Counted from the stretch's first letter, positions 37,154 to 46,097 are shown. The stretch is 64,000 nucleotides of DNA from UBA7330 sp965243485 (GCA_965243485.1 CBDEVP010000001.1:2232001-2296000), one strand, 5' to 3'. A program made the numbers and translations. Notes: a model not told the origin generated them from the sequence alone.

Positions 37154-39574
37154 ATGAATAATTTCCTGTGGAAAAAGCATGCTTCTTTCTTCTTGTTAGG
37201 ACTCCTCTCTTGTTGTCTTTCATTCACTTCCTACCCTCAGGAGGTGCCTGACGAATATAATGTCACTTGGGATACACAAAGCCAAAACAGCAGCGAATCC
37301 ATGCCCCTGGGGGGAGGTGATATCGGTTGTAATGTCTGGGTGGAAAAGGGGAAAATATATCTGTATGTACAGAGGAGCGGAAGCCTGGCAGAAACCAACC
37401 AGTATCTGAAGCTAGGCAGGGTAAGCCTCACACTCAGCCCCAATCCTTTTGTTGAGGACAAAAACAATGTCGAATTCCGGCAGGAATTGTTGCTACAGTC
37501 CGGCCACATCGAGATATCCGGGAAAAGGAAAACCGGAAAAGATACACTTACAGCAAAGGTGAAGCTATGGGTAGATGTATTTTATCCGGTCATTCATATG
37601 GAAATTTCTGCCAGCCAGGAGGTTTCTGTGGATGCCGCTTATGAGCACTGGAGGTTTGAGGATCAGGTCATACCTGATAATGGCAGGCGACATTCCACTT
37701 TTACGTTGGATGCTTACCCCGGAGAGGTGATCCAAAGCAGAGACCATGTGATACAGGATGAAAGCGGGATCACCTTTTTTCATCAGAATCCGGATGATAA
37801 GCTAGTTCCGGACATGCTCATCTTTCAGCAGGGGCTGGAGGATTACAAGGACAGGATCAGGGATGATCTAAAAGGTAGGGTCTTTGGTGGTAAATTATAT
37901 GGTGAAGGCTTCAAGCAGGGTCTCACTACCAATGGAAAATACCAGAACACTCCTTTTACTGCCAGGCATATTGTAGCGGATAAATCAACCTATCATCATA
38001 TCAGACTGACCAGTCACATCTCTCAACATCAGACCCGGGAAGCCTGGCTGGAGGACCTTGAAGACATGATCCTCAAGACCCAAGACAGTGATCAGGCTGC
38101 CACCATTGCATGGTGGGAAGAGTTCTGGGGCAGAAGCTATATCCATATCAATCATGATCGTAGGAATGAGGAGGATTCCATATGGAAGATAGCCAGGAAT
38201 TATCAGTTGTTCAGGTATCAGCTCGGATGTAATTCATATGGGGAATATCCTACAAAATTCAACGGTGGAAACTTCACATTTGATGCAGGCCTGGTGAACG
38301 AGAATCAGTCCTTTGGACCGGATTTCAGACAATGGGGAGGTGGAGTCTTTACGGCTCAGAACCAAAGGCTGCTCTACTGGCCGATGCTGAAGAGTGGTGA
38401 TTTTGATGCTATGTTACCTCATTTTGAGCTTTATCATAAGGCCCTTCCCGGAGCAAGAGCCAGGGTAAAAGCGCATTTTGGCCATGAGGGAGCATTGTTC
38501 AGCGAGTACATTGGAGTGCCTGGTATTGCGCTGGGTGCAGGCTACGGATGGTCTGAGGGGCGAAGAAAAAGAGGAATAGAAATACCCTTCGGAGACGAGC
38601 GTGCCAATGGTTCCAGGGGTTATGATGATTTTGTAGAGCCGGGAGTTATGGCCAATCCCTCCATTGCTTATCATTGGGAATCCCAGCTGGAAAATGCCTA
38701 TATGATCCTGGAGTATCATAGATATACAGGAGTCGATATTTCCAGATATATGCCATTTATTGAGGAGTCCATCATGTTTTTTGATGAGCACTACAGGCTG
38801 AGAGAGAAAATGCGGAGTGGTCATGAACTGGATAGTGCCGGTAATCTGGTATTTTACCCTTCCTCCAGTGTCGAATCCTATCGGGGTGCCAGAAATCCGA
38901 TCGATGTCATAGCCGGTTTGAATGCATGCCTGGATGCTTTAATTGAGTTGGATGAAAAATATCTTACTTTGAATGCTGTAGGATATTACGAAAATATGCT
39001 TACCCGGATTCCTCCTTATAATTATGATGAAGAGCAAGGTGTAAAGATCATCAAGCCAGCCGATGAGTGGATCAGGGAATCGAATGTGGAACTCCCCCAG
39101 TTTTACCCGTTATTTCCTTTTGATCAGTTCCACCTTGGTGATGAAGAAATTCCGGTATTTATCAATACCTACCACCTCGCGCCGGATTCCCGAAAAATGC
39201 TCATCAGCTGGCACCAGGATGGGATCTTTTTCGCGAGGATGGGAATGACGGAAGAAGCAGCGGATTATAATTACAGGAAACTGGCTGATAGTGAAAGGAG
39301 GTTTCCCACTTTCTGGGGGCCGGGACATGACTGGGTGCCGGACCATAACTGGGGAGGTTCAGGTATGATCGGACTCCAGGAGATGCTGATGCAGTGCTTT
39401 GGTGATGAGATCCTGCTTTTTCCCGCCTGGCCCCGATCCTGGGATGTCAGTTTCAAATTACATGCTCCGGGCAATACCACAGTAAAAGGTGAACTTAAAA
39501 ACGGACAAATAAAGTCATTGCAGGTTTTTCCGGCAGACCGGAGGAAAGACCTTAAAATTTTGAATTTCAAATAA
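37154..39574 (+). CDS. DUF5703 domain protein, putative glycoside hydrolase
   Basis: The 806-residue exported protein (signal near residues 8-30, LLGLLSCCLSFTSYPQ) starts with a DUF5703 domain of about 280 residues: YNVTWDTQSQNSSESMPLGGG, GDIGCNVWVEKG and YLYVQRSGSL. It continues with a long (alpha/alpha)-barrel-like region containing KFNGGNFTFDAGL, FRQWGGGVFTAQNQRLLYW and GPGHDWVPDHNWGGSG. The architecture resembles GH95/GH65-type enzymes, with an N-terminal beta-sandwich and a helical barrel. No activity is assigned. It sits 44 bp before a GH95 gene, so a related exo-acting role on the same glycan is plausible. Confidence 0.75.
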   Translation: MNNFLWKKHASFFLLGLLSCCLSFTSYPQEVPDEYNVTWDTQSQNSSESMPLGGGDIGCNVWVEKGKIYLYVQRSGSLAETNQYLKLGRVSLTLSPNPFVEDKNNVEFRQELLLQSGHIEISGKRKTGKDTLTAKVKLWVDVFYPVIHMEISASQEVSVDAAYEHWRFEDQVIPDNGRRHSTFTLDAYPGEVIQSRDHVIQDESGITFFHQNPDDKLVPDMLIFQQGLEDYKDRIRDDLKGRVFGGKLYGEGFKQGLTTNGKYQNTPFTARHIVADKSTYHHIRLTSHISQHQTREAWLEDLEDMILKTQDSDQAATIAWWEEFWGRSYIHINHDRRNEEDSIWKIARNYQLFRYQLGCNSYGEYPTKFNGGNFTFDAGLVNENQSFGPDFRQWGGGVFTAQNQRLLYWPMLKSGDFDAMLPHFELYHKALPGARARVKAHFGHEGALFSEYIGVPGIALGAGYGWSEGRRKRGIEIPFGDERANGSRGYDDFVEPGVMANPSIAYHWESQLENAYMILEYHRYTGVDISRYMPFIEESIMFFDEHYRLREKMRSGHELDSAGNLVFYPSSSVESYRGARNPIDVIAGLNACLDALIELDEKYLTLNAVGYYENMLTRIPPYNYDEEQGVKIIKPADEWIRESNVELPQFYPLFPFDQFHLGDEEIPVFINTYHLAPDSRKMLISWHQDGIFFARMGMTEEAADYNYRKLADSERRFPTFWGPGHDWVPDHNWGGSGMIGLQEMLMQCFGDEILLFPAWPRSWDVSFKLHAPGNTTVKGELKNGQIKSLQVFPADRRKDLKILNFK

Positions 39575-39618
39575 CACGAAAAGTTCAAAGTTAAATTGAG
39601 CAAAAAATAAAAACTATC

Positions 39619-42243
39619 ATGAAGAACGAAATCAATACACCATTCATCAGCCAGTTTCTGGTATTGGTTCTGACCATATGGACCTTAGATCTGTCTGCAC
39701 AGTCTGGTCAGGATGAGAGTCTGGTATTGCATTATGATGAACCCGCAGATGTCTGGACTGAGGCCTTACCGCTTGGAAACGGTTATACGGGCGCCATGGT
39801 GCATGGAGGTGTCACCAGGGAACATTTGCAATTAAACGAGGTGACCCTTTACAGTGGCGATCCCAAAAACACTTACAAAACAATTGATGTCCGAAAGCGA
39901 TATCCTGAGGTAAAGAGCTTGCTGGATGAGGGGAAATATGCCGAAGCACAGGACATCATCGCCGATGACTGGCTGGGCAGAGCTCAGCAATGTTATCAGC
40001 CGCTTGGAGACCTCTGGTTTGACTTTGATCACGGGGGAAAGGTCAGTAACTACAAAAGGAGTCTGGACATCGCAAGGTCTGTAGCGATGGTCAGCTACAA
40101 GGTTGACGGTATCAACTTCACGAGGGAATATTTTGCCAGCTATCCGGATCATGTGCTTGTCGCCAAAATTTCTGCAGATCGTCCCTCGAGCATCAATTGC
40201 AGTGTGAGCTTATCGACTCCACATGAACCTACAGCAAAATTTTCCTCGGAAGAACCCTACCTGATCATGCAGGGCCAAGTTCCGGGATTTGCCTTGAGAC
40301 GAAGTTTTGAGCAGGTAGAAAAGGCAGGCGATCAGCATAAATATCCTGAGATATATGACAAGAATGGGAAGTTAATGCCCGGGGCTAAAAATGTTTTATA
40401 TGGTGACGAAGTCAACGGACTGGGAATGGCCTTTGACTGCAGGGTCCAGGCGATCAATAAAGGCGGAACAATCAAATTCGCAGACGGGAAAATGGTGATT
40501 GAAAATGCCGATGAGGTAGTTTTTATTTTAAGCGCGGCATCGAGTTACAATGGATTTGATAAAAGTCCCGCTTATGAAGGTGTGGATCCTACTCAAAAGG
40601 TGATGACATTTTTCGACGCATTACAAGGTAAGGATTATCAACAGCTTTTAGCCAGTCATGTAAATGATTATCAGACACTTTTCAACAGGGTAAGTCTGGA
40701 CCTTGGAAAGATGACCAGACAATCAAAGTTACCAACTGATGACCGGCTGGAATTATTTTCCAATGGTAAAGATCCGGCCCTGGTGTCACTGTTTTTCCAG
40801 TTTGGAAGATACCTCATGATTTCAGGATCCCGTCCGGGCGGGCAGCCGCTCAACCTGCAGGGGATCTGGAATGATCACATCATTCCGCCATGGGCGGGTG
40901 CCTATACGCAAAACATCAACCTGGAAATGAATTACTGGCCTGCTGAGCTAACCAATCTTTCGGAATGTCATGAGCCGCTGTTCAAGGCCATTAAAGAGCT
41001 TGCGATCAATGGAGAGGTGACTGCACACGATATGTTTGGTAACGAAGGCTGGACGGGCAACCATAACATGACGATATGGAGACATGCGGAGCCGGTGGAT
41101 CTTTGTAATTGCTCTTTCTGGCCCATGGTGGCCGGCTGGCTCACCAGTCATCTCTGGGAGCGATATCTTTTCCATGGAGACCCAGAATTCCTGAGAAATG
41201 ATATTTTTCCTTTGTTGAAAGGTGCAGCGATATTCTACAGCGGCTGGCTGATACCCAATAAAGAGGGATACCTGGTCACTCCCGTCGGACATTCTCCGGA
41301 GCAAACCTTTATCTACGAAGGCGGAAGGTCTACCCAAAGTCCGGGCCCTACCATGGATATGGCCATCATTCGGGAAACCTTTTCCAGGTATCTGGATGCC
41401 TGCGAGATCCTTTCCTTAGAGGATGACTGGCAAAGTAAAATACGGGAACAGTATGAAGATCTTCTGCCCTATCAGATAGGTAAATATGGTCAGCTGCAGG
41501 AGTGGCAGTTTGACTTTGAAGATGGCGATGTTCAGCATCGTCACTTGTCCCACCTGTATGGCATCCATCCCAGCAACCAGATAAACTTCGAAGATGATCC
41601 TGAGTTGATCGCAGGGGTGTTAAAGGTGATGGAAAGAAGAGGTAACAAGGCTACCGGCTGGTCCATGGGATGGAAAACCAATATCTGGGCAAGGCTAAGA
41701 AATGGGGACCAGGCGCTGGAAGTTTTGACCAACCTGCTCAGGCTGGTGAGGGAAGATGATGTGCAATATTCAGGTGGAGGAAGCTATCCCAACCTGTTTG
41801 ATGCCCACCCCCCATTCCAGATCGATGGAAACTTTGGCGCTACGGCTGGCATCGCTGAAATGCTGCTTCAAAGTCATGATGGAAGCGTCTTTTTACTGCC
41901 GGCCTTACCGGCAGCATGGAGTGAAGGAAGTGTTAAGGGACTTAGAGCTCGTGGAGGATTTGAAGTGGATATTGAATGGAAGGGTAACAGGCTAAAGACA
42001 GCAAGCATCAAATCAGAGCTGGGTGGAAATTGCAGGATCACCTCCAAGTTTCCCATCAGGGTTGAAGAAGTTGATTTTGTGACCGCCGAGGGAAAAAATC
42101 CGAATCCTTTGTTTTCACACGTGCCCGCAGGGAAGCCCCTCATTCATTATCCTGACAAGGTGGTTGATCCGGGGGAAAGCGAAACGTATAGCATTGACTT
42201 CGAAACCCAACCAGGCAAGACGTATGTATTGAGTCCGGAATAG
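39619..42243 (+). CDS. GH95 family alpha-L-fucosidase/galactosidase
   Basis: The 874-residue exported enzyme (signal near 1-31, LVLVLTIWTLDLSAQS) has an N-terminal beta-sandwich with WTEALPLGNGYTGAMVHGG and LNEVTLYSGDPKNT. The (alpha/alpha)6 barrel follows, with SRPGGQPLNLQGIWND, then QNINLEMNYWPAELTNLSE. N432-I-N434 corresponds to the catalytic Asn pair of the family, where an Asn-activated water inverts the glycoside. GNHNMTIWRHAEP and FDAHPPFQIDGNFGATAGIAE are further GH95 marks. It is longer than typical members (about 780). Family activities are alpha-1,2-L-fucosidase and alpha-L-galactosidase, and the choice cannot be made here. Confidence 0.92.
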   Translation: MKNEINTPFISQFLVLVLTIWTLDLSAQSGQDESLVLHYDEPADVWTEALPLGNGYTGAMVHGGVTREHLQLNEVTLYSGDPKNTYKTIDVRKRYPEVKSLLDEGKYAEAQDIIADDWLGRAQQCYQPLGDLWFDFDHGGKVSNYKRSLDIARSVAMVSYKVDGINFTREYFASYPDHVLVAKISADRPSSINCSVSLSTPHEPTAKFSSEEPYLIMQGQVPGFALRRSFEQVEKAGDQHKYPEIYDKNGKLMPGAKNVLYGDEVNGLGMAFDCRVQAINKGGTIKFADGKMVIENADEVVFILSAASSYNGFDKSPAYEGVDPTQKVMTFFDALQGKDYQQLLASHVNDYQTLFNRVSLDLGKMTRQSKLPTDDRLELFSNGKDPALVSLFFQFGRYLMISGSRPGGQPLNLQGIWNDHIIPPWAGAYTQNINLEMNYWPAELTNLSECHEPLFKAIKELAINGEVTAHDMFGNEGWTGNHNMTIWRHAEPVDLCNCSFWPMVAGWLTSHLWERYLFHGDPEFLRNDIFPLLKGAAIFYSGWLIPNKEGYLVTPVGHSPEQTFIYEGGRSTQSPGPTMDMAIIRETFSRYLDACEILSLEDDWQSKIREQYEDLLPYQIGKYGQLQEWQFDFEDGDVQHRHLSHLYGIHPSNQINFEDDPELIAGVLKVMERRGNKATGWSMGWKTNIWARLRNGDQALEVLTNLLRLVREDDVQYSGGGSYPNLFDAHPPFQIDGNFGATAGIAEMLLQSHDGSVFLLPALPAAWSEGSVKGLRARGGFEVDIEWKGNRLKTASIKSELGGNCRITSKFPIRVEEVDFVTAEGKNPNPLFSHVPAGKPLIHYPDKVVDPGESETYSIDFETQPGKTYVLSPE

Positions 42244-42328
42244 TGAGATGGAAAGAGAAGATTGGATGTGAAATAAATGATCTGTCGAGTGTTAGAGAAT
42301 ATATTTCATACCCACGGAGCCTTTCTAT

Positions 42329-42610
42329 TCAGCGAAACAGATCAGAGTGTGAGCCAACCCTGATGAGCTTTATTTCTTTCGGGTTTTCAATTTGAAACCA
42401 GATGATAAGCAGATCCGGTTTGATATGACATTCCCAATTGTCGGAATAGATTCCTTTCAATTTATGGGGCCTCATTTCAATTGATATGCCTTTAACACCT
42501 TTAGCTTGTAGTTGCTTTAGTACTTTAGTCACAAGATCAAAGTCTTTGGGTCTGGCTTTGATCTTTTTCAGATCTTTTTTGAACCTGGTGGTAGGTATAA
42601 GGCTGTACAT
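42329..42610 (-). CDS. YafQ/RelE-family mRNA interferase toxin
   Basis: The 93-residue protein has the YafQ layout: TTRFKKDLKKIKAR at the N terminus, then PHKLKG with His49, WECHIKPDLLI with His62 and Asp66, and RVGSHSDLF with His88 and Phe92. These match in order and spacing the active residues of E. coli YafQ (His50, His63, Asp67, His87, Phe91), so the ribosome-dependent RNase is expected to be active. Its antitoxin is encoded 22 bp upstream on the same strand, the normal order for this type II system. Confidence 0.88.
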   Translation of the reverse strand: MYSLIPTTRFKKDLKKIKARPKDFDLVTKVLKQLQAKGVKGISIEMRPHKLKGIYSDNWECHIKPDLLIIWFQIENPKEIKLIRVGSHSDLFR

Positions 42611-42632
42611 ATGATCTTAGAAGCAACCAGGT

Positions 42633-42857
42633 TCATATATTATCCAGAAATTCATCAAGATCCTCTATAGGTTTAAGCTTTTTGCTTGTCTTTGCCTCGT
42701 GAATAGCCTGCTTCGTTTCCTCATTAGGAATGTCCCCGACCTCCTTATATAGTAAATATTCAATATAGTTATTGAGGCTTCTTTTCTGGGCCTGTGCTTT
42801 TTCCTTGACCCTCTCAAGGAGCTCTTTGTCAAATCTTAATGCCGTTTGAACTTTCAT
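42633..42857 (-). CDS. Ribbon-helix-helix antitoxin of the YafQ pair
   Basis: This 74-residue protein begins MKVQTALRFDKELLERVKEK, a ribbon-helix-helix DNA-binding arm of the Arc/RelB type. SLNNYIEYLLYKEV forms the second helix, followed by a charged tail (TSKKLKPIEDLDEFLDNI) that should wrap the toxin. It lies upstream of the toxin with a 22-bp gap. A near-perfect inverted repeat in the upstream region (42889-42914) is a candidate operator for autorepression. Confidence 0.82.
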   Translation of the reverse strand: MKVQTALRFDKELLERVKEKAQAQKRSLNNYIEYLLYKEVGDIPNEETKQAIHEAKTSKKLKPIEDLDEFLDNI

Positions 42858-42888
42858 TTCTGACTCTTTTAATACATAAAATTAGATA

Positions 42889-42914
42889 ATATCATAGTGC
42901 TATACAAATGATAT
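42889..42914. promoter_or_regulatory. Candidate operator upstream of the YafQ antitoxin
   Basis: ATATCAT (42889-42895) and ATGATAT (42908-42914) form a perfect 7-bp inverted repeat spaced by 12 bp. Between them, ATAGTGCTAT is itself palindromic. The site is 32 bp upstream of the antitoxin start on the minus strand, where type II antitoxins usually bind. Confidence 0.5.
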
Positions 42915-42972
42915 CAAAATGTTATCTACCGGTAGTTTCAAAGGTTTTGAAAGATTTGAATGTTGGATGCTC

Positions 42973-43356
42973 TCACAGCCGTACAATAACTTTCTCAAAC
43001 CATTTGATTAGCTCTGGTTCTGATAGCCTTCCTTCAGCAAGCCTGGTTATTGTTTCGAAAACATCTATTTCTGAGGCGTTGATGTAATACCCATTGAGTA
43101 GCAGAAAAGTTATCGCTACCACAAAACCGGCTCGTTTGTTTCCATCATTAAAAGGATGGTTTCGGGTAATGCCAAAAGCATAGGCAGCTGCACATTTTGA
43201 CAGGGATGCATCCTCATAGGCCGATAAGTTTTGTGGTCGGGCAAGTGCAGAGTGCAAAAGCCCCTCATCTCTTGTACCTTCAAGGCCGCCATGTTGGGCC
43301 ATTTGTTCATTATGGATGGCTATTACGGTACGAAGACTCACCCACCTGAAGCTCAT
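42973..43356 (-). CDS. doc: Doc-type Fic toxin
   Basis: The 127-residue protein has the Doc/Fic active loop HPFNDGNKRAGF starting at His67, the complete HxFx(D/N)xNKR motif needed for nucleotide or phosphate transfer. Phage P1 Doc phosphorylates EF-Tu, and that reaction is the default inference here. The N-terminal helices (VIAIHNEQMAQHGG, then LLHSALARPQNL) match Doc proteins. The start codon overlaps the antitoxin's stop by 4 bp (43353-43356), an ATGA-type coupled pair. The antitoxin is AbrB-like, not Phd, which is a known alternative pairing. Confidence 0.88.
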   Translation of the reverse strand: MSFRWVSLRTVIAIHNEQMAQHGGLEGTRDEGLLHSALARPQNLSAYEDASLSKCAAAYAFGITRNHPFNDGNKRAGFVVAITFLLLNGYYINASEIDVFETITRLAEGRLSEPELIKWFEKVIVRL

Positions 43357-43577
43357 TCAGCGAGTTTTTTCAGCGCATTGCGATAGTCACCCATGACTTT
43401 TCTGGCAAGATTCATTTCTTCCTCCAAATCCGGATCATAGGGTGTGATTTCAACACCATTAGGTGTTTCAATGAAGGTGACCATATCTCCCTTGCTAACT
43501 CTAAGCTTAGCCAGGATCTCTTTAGGGAGAATAATTCCTGTTGAGGTTCCTACAGTAGTTACTTTAGATTTGATCAT
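43353..43577 (-). CDS. AbrB/MazE-type antitoxin of the Doc pair
   Basis: The 74-residue protein has the swapped-hairpin AbrB fold (TTVGTSTGIILPKEILAKL, then GDMVTFIETPNGVEI) and a C-terminal tail likely to bind the toxin. It precedes doc, with their codons overlapping by 4 bp. A perfect 7-4-7 inverted repeat at 43577-43594 begins at the first base of its start codon and is a candidate autoregulatory site. Confidence 0.85.
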   Translation of the reverse strand: MIKSKVTTVGTSTGIILPKEILAKLRVSKGDMVTFIETPNGVEITPYDPDLEEEMNLARKVMGDYRNALKKLAE

Positions 43578-43594
43578 TATAATGTTTATTATAA
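43577..43594. promoter_or_regulatory. Candidate operator at the AbrB-type antitoxin start
   Basis: TTATAAT (43577-43583) and ATTATAA (43588-43594) are perfect inverted repeats separated by GTTT. The site touches the start codon of the antitoxin, fitting autorepression by a dimeric AbrB/MazE protein. Confidence 0.45.
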
Positions 43595-43654
43595 CACAAA
43601 GTAACGAAAGAAATTCAAACTGGCTAGTACTTTCTCAGTGAAATCAATCTTATT

Positions 43655-44047
43655 TTATTGCCTTCGATACCTGGAGGAGCATCCCTCAACGCAAGCGGGA
43701 TTTTTAGGGACTAAAACAAATTCATCTTTATTGATGAATGTAATACTATAAATGAAGGATTGGATTTCTGCGTGATCGAATATTAATATCAGTTGTCGAT
43801 CGGTGATTTCATAGGTTCCCTTGTTCCATGGATGGTCAGCAGTACTGCTAAAGGTCAAATCACTTGAAAAGGTGATTTCCTCCCCATCAGAGACAGCCTC
43901 AATGATCTGTGGGCCGCCAATACTGTAAGAGTATTCTATTAGCTTCCATTTGCCAATAATAGTGTGATTGATTTCTTTGAGTGTGGAATCATCTTCCCTG
44001 CATGTAAATAAGCAGGATATCAAAAGAATAAAGAGTGTATTTCTCAT
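43655..44047 (-). CDS. Small lipocalin-like lipoprotein
   Basis: The 130-residue protein has a signal ending ILLISCLFTCRED, with one or two candidate lipobox Cys residues near 11-16. IIGKWKLIEYSYSIGG then opens a lipocalin-like barrel of eight strands (ITFSSDLTFSSTA, GTYEITDRQLILIF, SITFINKDEFVLVP). The ending VEGCSSRYRRQ contains a Cys that could pair with one in NPACVEG. Such small exported lipocalin-like proteins are common in Bacteroidota and bind hydrophobic ligands. It is embedded among toxin-antitoxin modules. Confidence 0.7.
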   Translation of the reverse strand: MRNTLFILLISCLFTCREDDSTLKEINHTIIGKWKLIEYSYSIGGPQIIEAVSDGEEITFSSDLTFSSTADHPWNKGTYEITDRQLILIFDHAEIQSFIYSITFINKDEFVLVPKNPACVEGCSSRYRRQ

Positions 44048-44229
44048 TTTGACCTTTGAACTAACTCGATCTTAGTTCAGGACACACTGTTTTAAGTTAA
44101 GGTTCGATAATGAAACTGCTTTTTGTATCGGGTAGATATTGAAGAGAATTGGTTACAGTATTAAACTCAAAAAGCTCTTTTCCTGACAGGATCTCAAGAT
44201 TTCGTTGACCTTATGAATTGTCTATCCGG

Positions 44230-44263
44230 CATATTTGTTATAACTTGGTCAAGTAGACCAGGT
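44230..44263 (+). promoter_or_regulatory. Promoter and candidate operator of the Phd-VapC pair
   Basis: CATATTTG (44230-44237) is one base off the Bacteroidota -7 box TAnnTTTG. About 6 bp downstream, ACTTGGTC (44243-44250) and GACCAGGT (44256-44263) form an inverted repeat with 7 of 8 bases matching, just upstream of the antitoxin ATG. Autorepression by the antitoxin is likely. Confidence 0.45.
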
Positions 44264-44273
44264 ATGATGAGCC

Positions 44274-44516
44274 ATGGAAATTATTAACATAGGAGACGCC
44301 AAAACCCATTTATCCAAATTGGTGGAAAAGGTTCTTTCAGGGAAGGAAGTGATCATTGCCAGGCGTAATAAACCGCTGGTGCGTTTATCCCCCTTTCATG
44401 AAAAACCCGGAAATAAAAGAAAAGGTGGCCAATTAAAAGGGAAGATTAAAATGGCACCTGATTTTGATAAGTTGCCGAAAGAGCTGGAAGATAGATTTAG
44501 CGGTTTTATTGAGTAA
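44274..44516 (+). CDS. Phd/YefM family antitoxin
   Basis: The 80-residue protein has the Phd/YefM DNA-binding core: MEIINIGDAKTHLSKLVEKV, then GKEVIIARRNKPLVRLSP. It is followed by a basic stretch and a toxin-binding tail (DFDKLPKELEDRFSGF). Its stop codon shares one base with the start of the downstream PIN toxin, a translationally coupled arrangement. A candidate operator lies 11 bp upstream. Confidence 0.9.
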   Translation: MEIINIGDAKTHLSKLVEKVLSGKEVIIARRNKPLVRLSPFHEKPGNKRKGGQLKGKIKMAPDFDKLPKELEDRFSGFIE

Positions 44517-44893
44517 TGGTTCTTATCGATACTCACATTTACCTTTGGTGGCTCGAGTCACCTTCTAAGATTTCCCATGAGGCCAGGTCACTGATCGAAG
44601 ACCCTGCAACAACTGTGTTTGTGAGCGCTGCGGTTCCATGGGAGATATCTGTTAAGAAGAAAATCGGAAAGCTTGATGCTCCTGAGGATGTCATGTCTTA
44701 CATGGAGAACGAGCGCTTTCTTGAACTGTCCATTTCACATCAGCATTCCGAGGCATTGCAGCGACTACCTGATATCCATAAAGATCCTTTTGACCGTATT
44801 CAGATTGCCCAGGCATTGGTGGAAAATCTTTATTTCATTTCGCGGGATTCCAATATTTTGCAATATGATTTAATCAAAACCATTAGGGCTTAA
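44516..44893 (+). CDS. vapC: VapC-type PIN domain toxin
   Basis: The 125-residue PIN RNase has its acidic active site in place: Asp5 (LIDTHIYLWW), Glu43 (PWEISVKKK), Asp93 (DPFDRIQIAQAL) and Asp111 (SRDSNI). VapC toxins cleave tRNA or rRNA, and the target is unknown here. The pairing with a Phd/YefM antitoxin and the 1-bp coding overlap are normal for this VapC subgroup. Confidence 0.9.
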   Translation: MVLIDTHIYLWWLESPSKISHEARSLIEDPATTVFVSAAVPWEISVKKKIGKLDAPEDVMSYMENERFLELSISHQHSEALQRLPDIHKDPFDRIQIAQALVENLYFISRDSNILQYDLIKTIRA

Positions 44894-45001
44894 GAGTGAT
44901 GTAAGCAAACATCCTTGTGAAATAATTCATTCGTGAATTGGTGGCTGATGGGATAGTGGCTTAATTTGAACATATATCACTAATATTAAAATAAGACAAT
45001 C

Positions 45002-45973
45002 TTGAAGTATAGAAAACTAGGCAAAACCAACTGGGAAGTAAGTGAGATCGGCTATGGCATGTGGGGGATGGCCGGATGGAAAGGATCCGATATTGAGGAA
45101 TCGATGAAATCCCTTCAGTTGGCTGTGGACCATGGCTGCAACTTTTTTGATACGGCCTGGGGATATGGAGCAGGGAAAAGTGAAAGTATGCTGGGCGAGT
45201 TGGTAAGGGCAAATCCGGATAAAAAGCTTTACACAGCCACCAAGATCCCACCGAAAAATTTCCAATGGCCAAGCAAGCGGGAATACACGCTAGATGATTG
45301 TTTCCCACCGGACCATATCGAAGAATATGTGCATAAAAGTCTGAAGAACGCAGGTCTCGAATCCTACGATCTCATGCAGTTCCATACCTGGGAAGACGCA
45401 TGGCTTAAAGATGACCGATGGGTTCACAAAATGGAAGACCTGAAATCGCAGGGTCTGATCCGTGCCATCGGTATCAGTCAGAATCGCTGGGAACCATGGA
45501 ACGGTATCAAAGCCGTTGAAAGCGGGATCATCGATGTGACACAGGTGATCTACAATATTTTCGATCAGAACCCGAAAGATGAATTATTTCCGGCCTGTGA
45601 AAAACACAACGTGGGTGTTATTGCGCGAGTGCCATTCGATGAAGGAACGCTGACCGGCTTGCTGACCAAAGATTCCACCTGGCCGGAAGGCGACTGGCGG
45701 AATACTTATTTTGTACCTGAAAACCTTAACTCAAGCGTGGATCATGCAGATGCCCTGAAGCCGCTCGTTCCTGAAGGAATGACGATGCCGGAAATGGCCT
45801 TGCGTTTCATTCTGGGTGAAAGCAGAGTGAGTACCATCATCCCTGGGATGCGAAAACCGCATCATGCTAACGCAAACCTGGCCGCTTCTGATAAAGGCCC
45901 CCTGGATACCGGTTTAATGAAAGAACTTGAAAAGCACCGTTGGGACCGCGAGCCTACGGAATGGTCACAGTGA
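45002..45973 (+). CDS. Aldo/keto reductase
   Basis: The 323-residue cytosolic NADPH-dependent oxidoreductase shows the (beta/alpha)8 family pattern. The catalytic tetrad is complete: Asp50 and Tyr55 (FFDTAWGYGAGKSE), Lys81 (YTATKIPP) and His128 (LMQFHTW). The C-terminal cofactor region RFILGESRVSTIIPGM is also typical. The start is a TTG at 45002 directly before KYRKLGKTNWEVSEIG, the standard N terminus, since no ATG lies nearby. The substrate is unknown. It is separated from its neighbours by more than 100 bp. Confidence 0.9.
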   Translation: MKYRKLGKTNWEVSEIGYGMWGMAGWKGSDIEESMKSLQLAVDHGCNFFDTAWGYGAGKSESMLGELVRANPDKKLYTATKIPPKNFQWPSKREYTLDDCFPPDHIEEYVHKSLKNAGLESYDLMQFHTWEDAWLKDDRWVHKMEDLKSQGLIRAIGISQNRWEPWNGIKAVESGIIDVTQVIYNIFDQNPKDELFPACEKHNVGVIARVPFDEGTLTGLLTKDSTWPEGDWRNTYFVPENLNSSVDHADALKPLVPEGMTMPEMALRFILGESRVSTIIPGMRKPHHANANLAASDKGPLDTGLMKELEKHRWDREPTEWSQ

Positions 45974-45991
45974 CAATAAATGTTTTTTTAG

Positions 45992-46027
45992 ATTTCGGTA
46001 TTTGAGCTTCGGATTTTAGTAAGAGCT
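45992..46027 (+). repeat. Left flank copy of the array end
   Basis: Sequence like TTTCGGTATTTGAGCTTCGG followed by ATTTTAGTAAGAGCTT matches the right end of the tandem array (TTTCGGAATTCGAGCTTCGG, then AATTTTACTAAGAGCT, 47330-47365). CATTAAGT follows within 25 bp in both. The two therefore form an imperfect direct repeat around the four-helix gene plus array. Confidence 0.6.
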
Positions 46028-46082
46028 TGAAATGAAACTCATTAAGTGCTGAAGGTTATTAAATCCGAAAGTTGAATCTGAA

Positions 46083-46097
46083 AAATCCGAAAAAAAT
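46083..46097 (+). promoter_or_regulatory. Leader segment complementary to the downstream array units
   Basis: AAATCCGAAAAAAAT, ending 4 bp before the four-helix gene's ATG, is the exact reverse complement of ATTTTTTTCGGATTT, which is in every 7-T unit of the downstream array (10 of 16 copies). It covers the place where translation starts, so pairing with the array on the same transcript could block it. A shorter partial match (AAATCCGAAAG) occurs at 46061. Confidence 0.4.
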
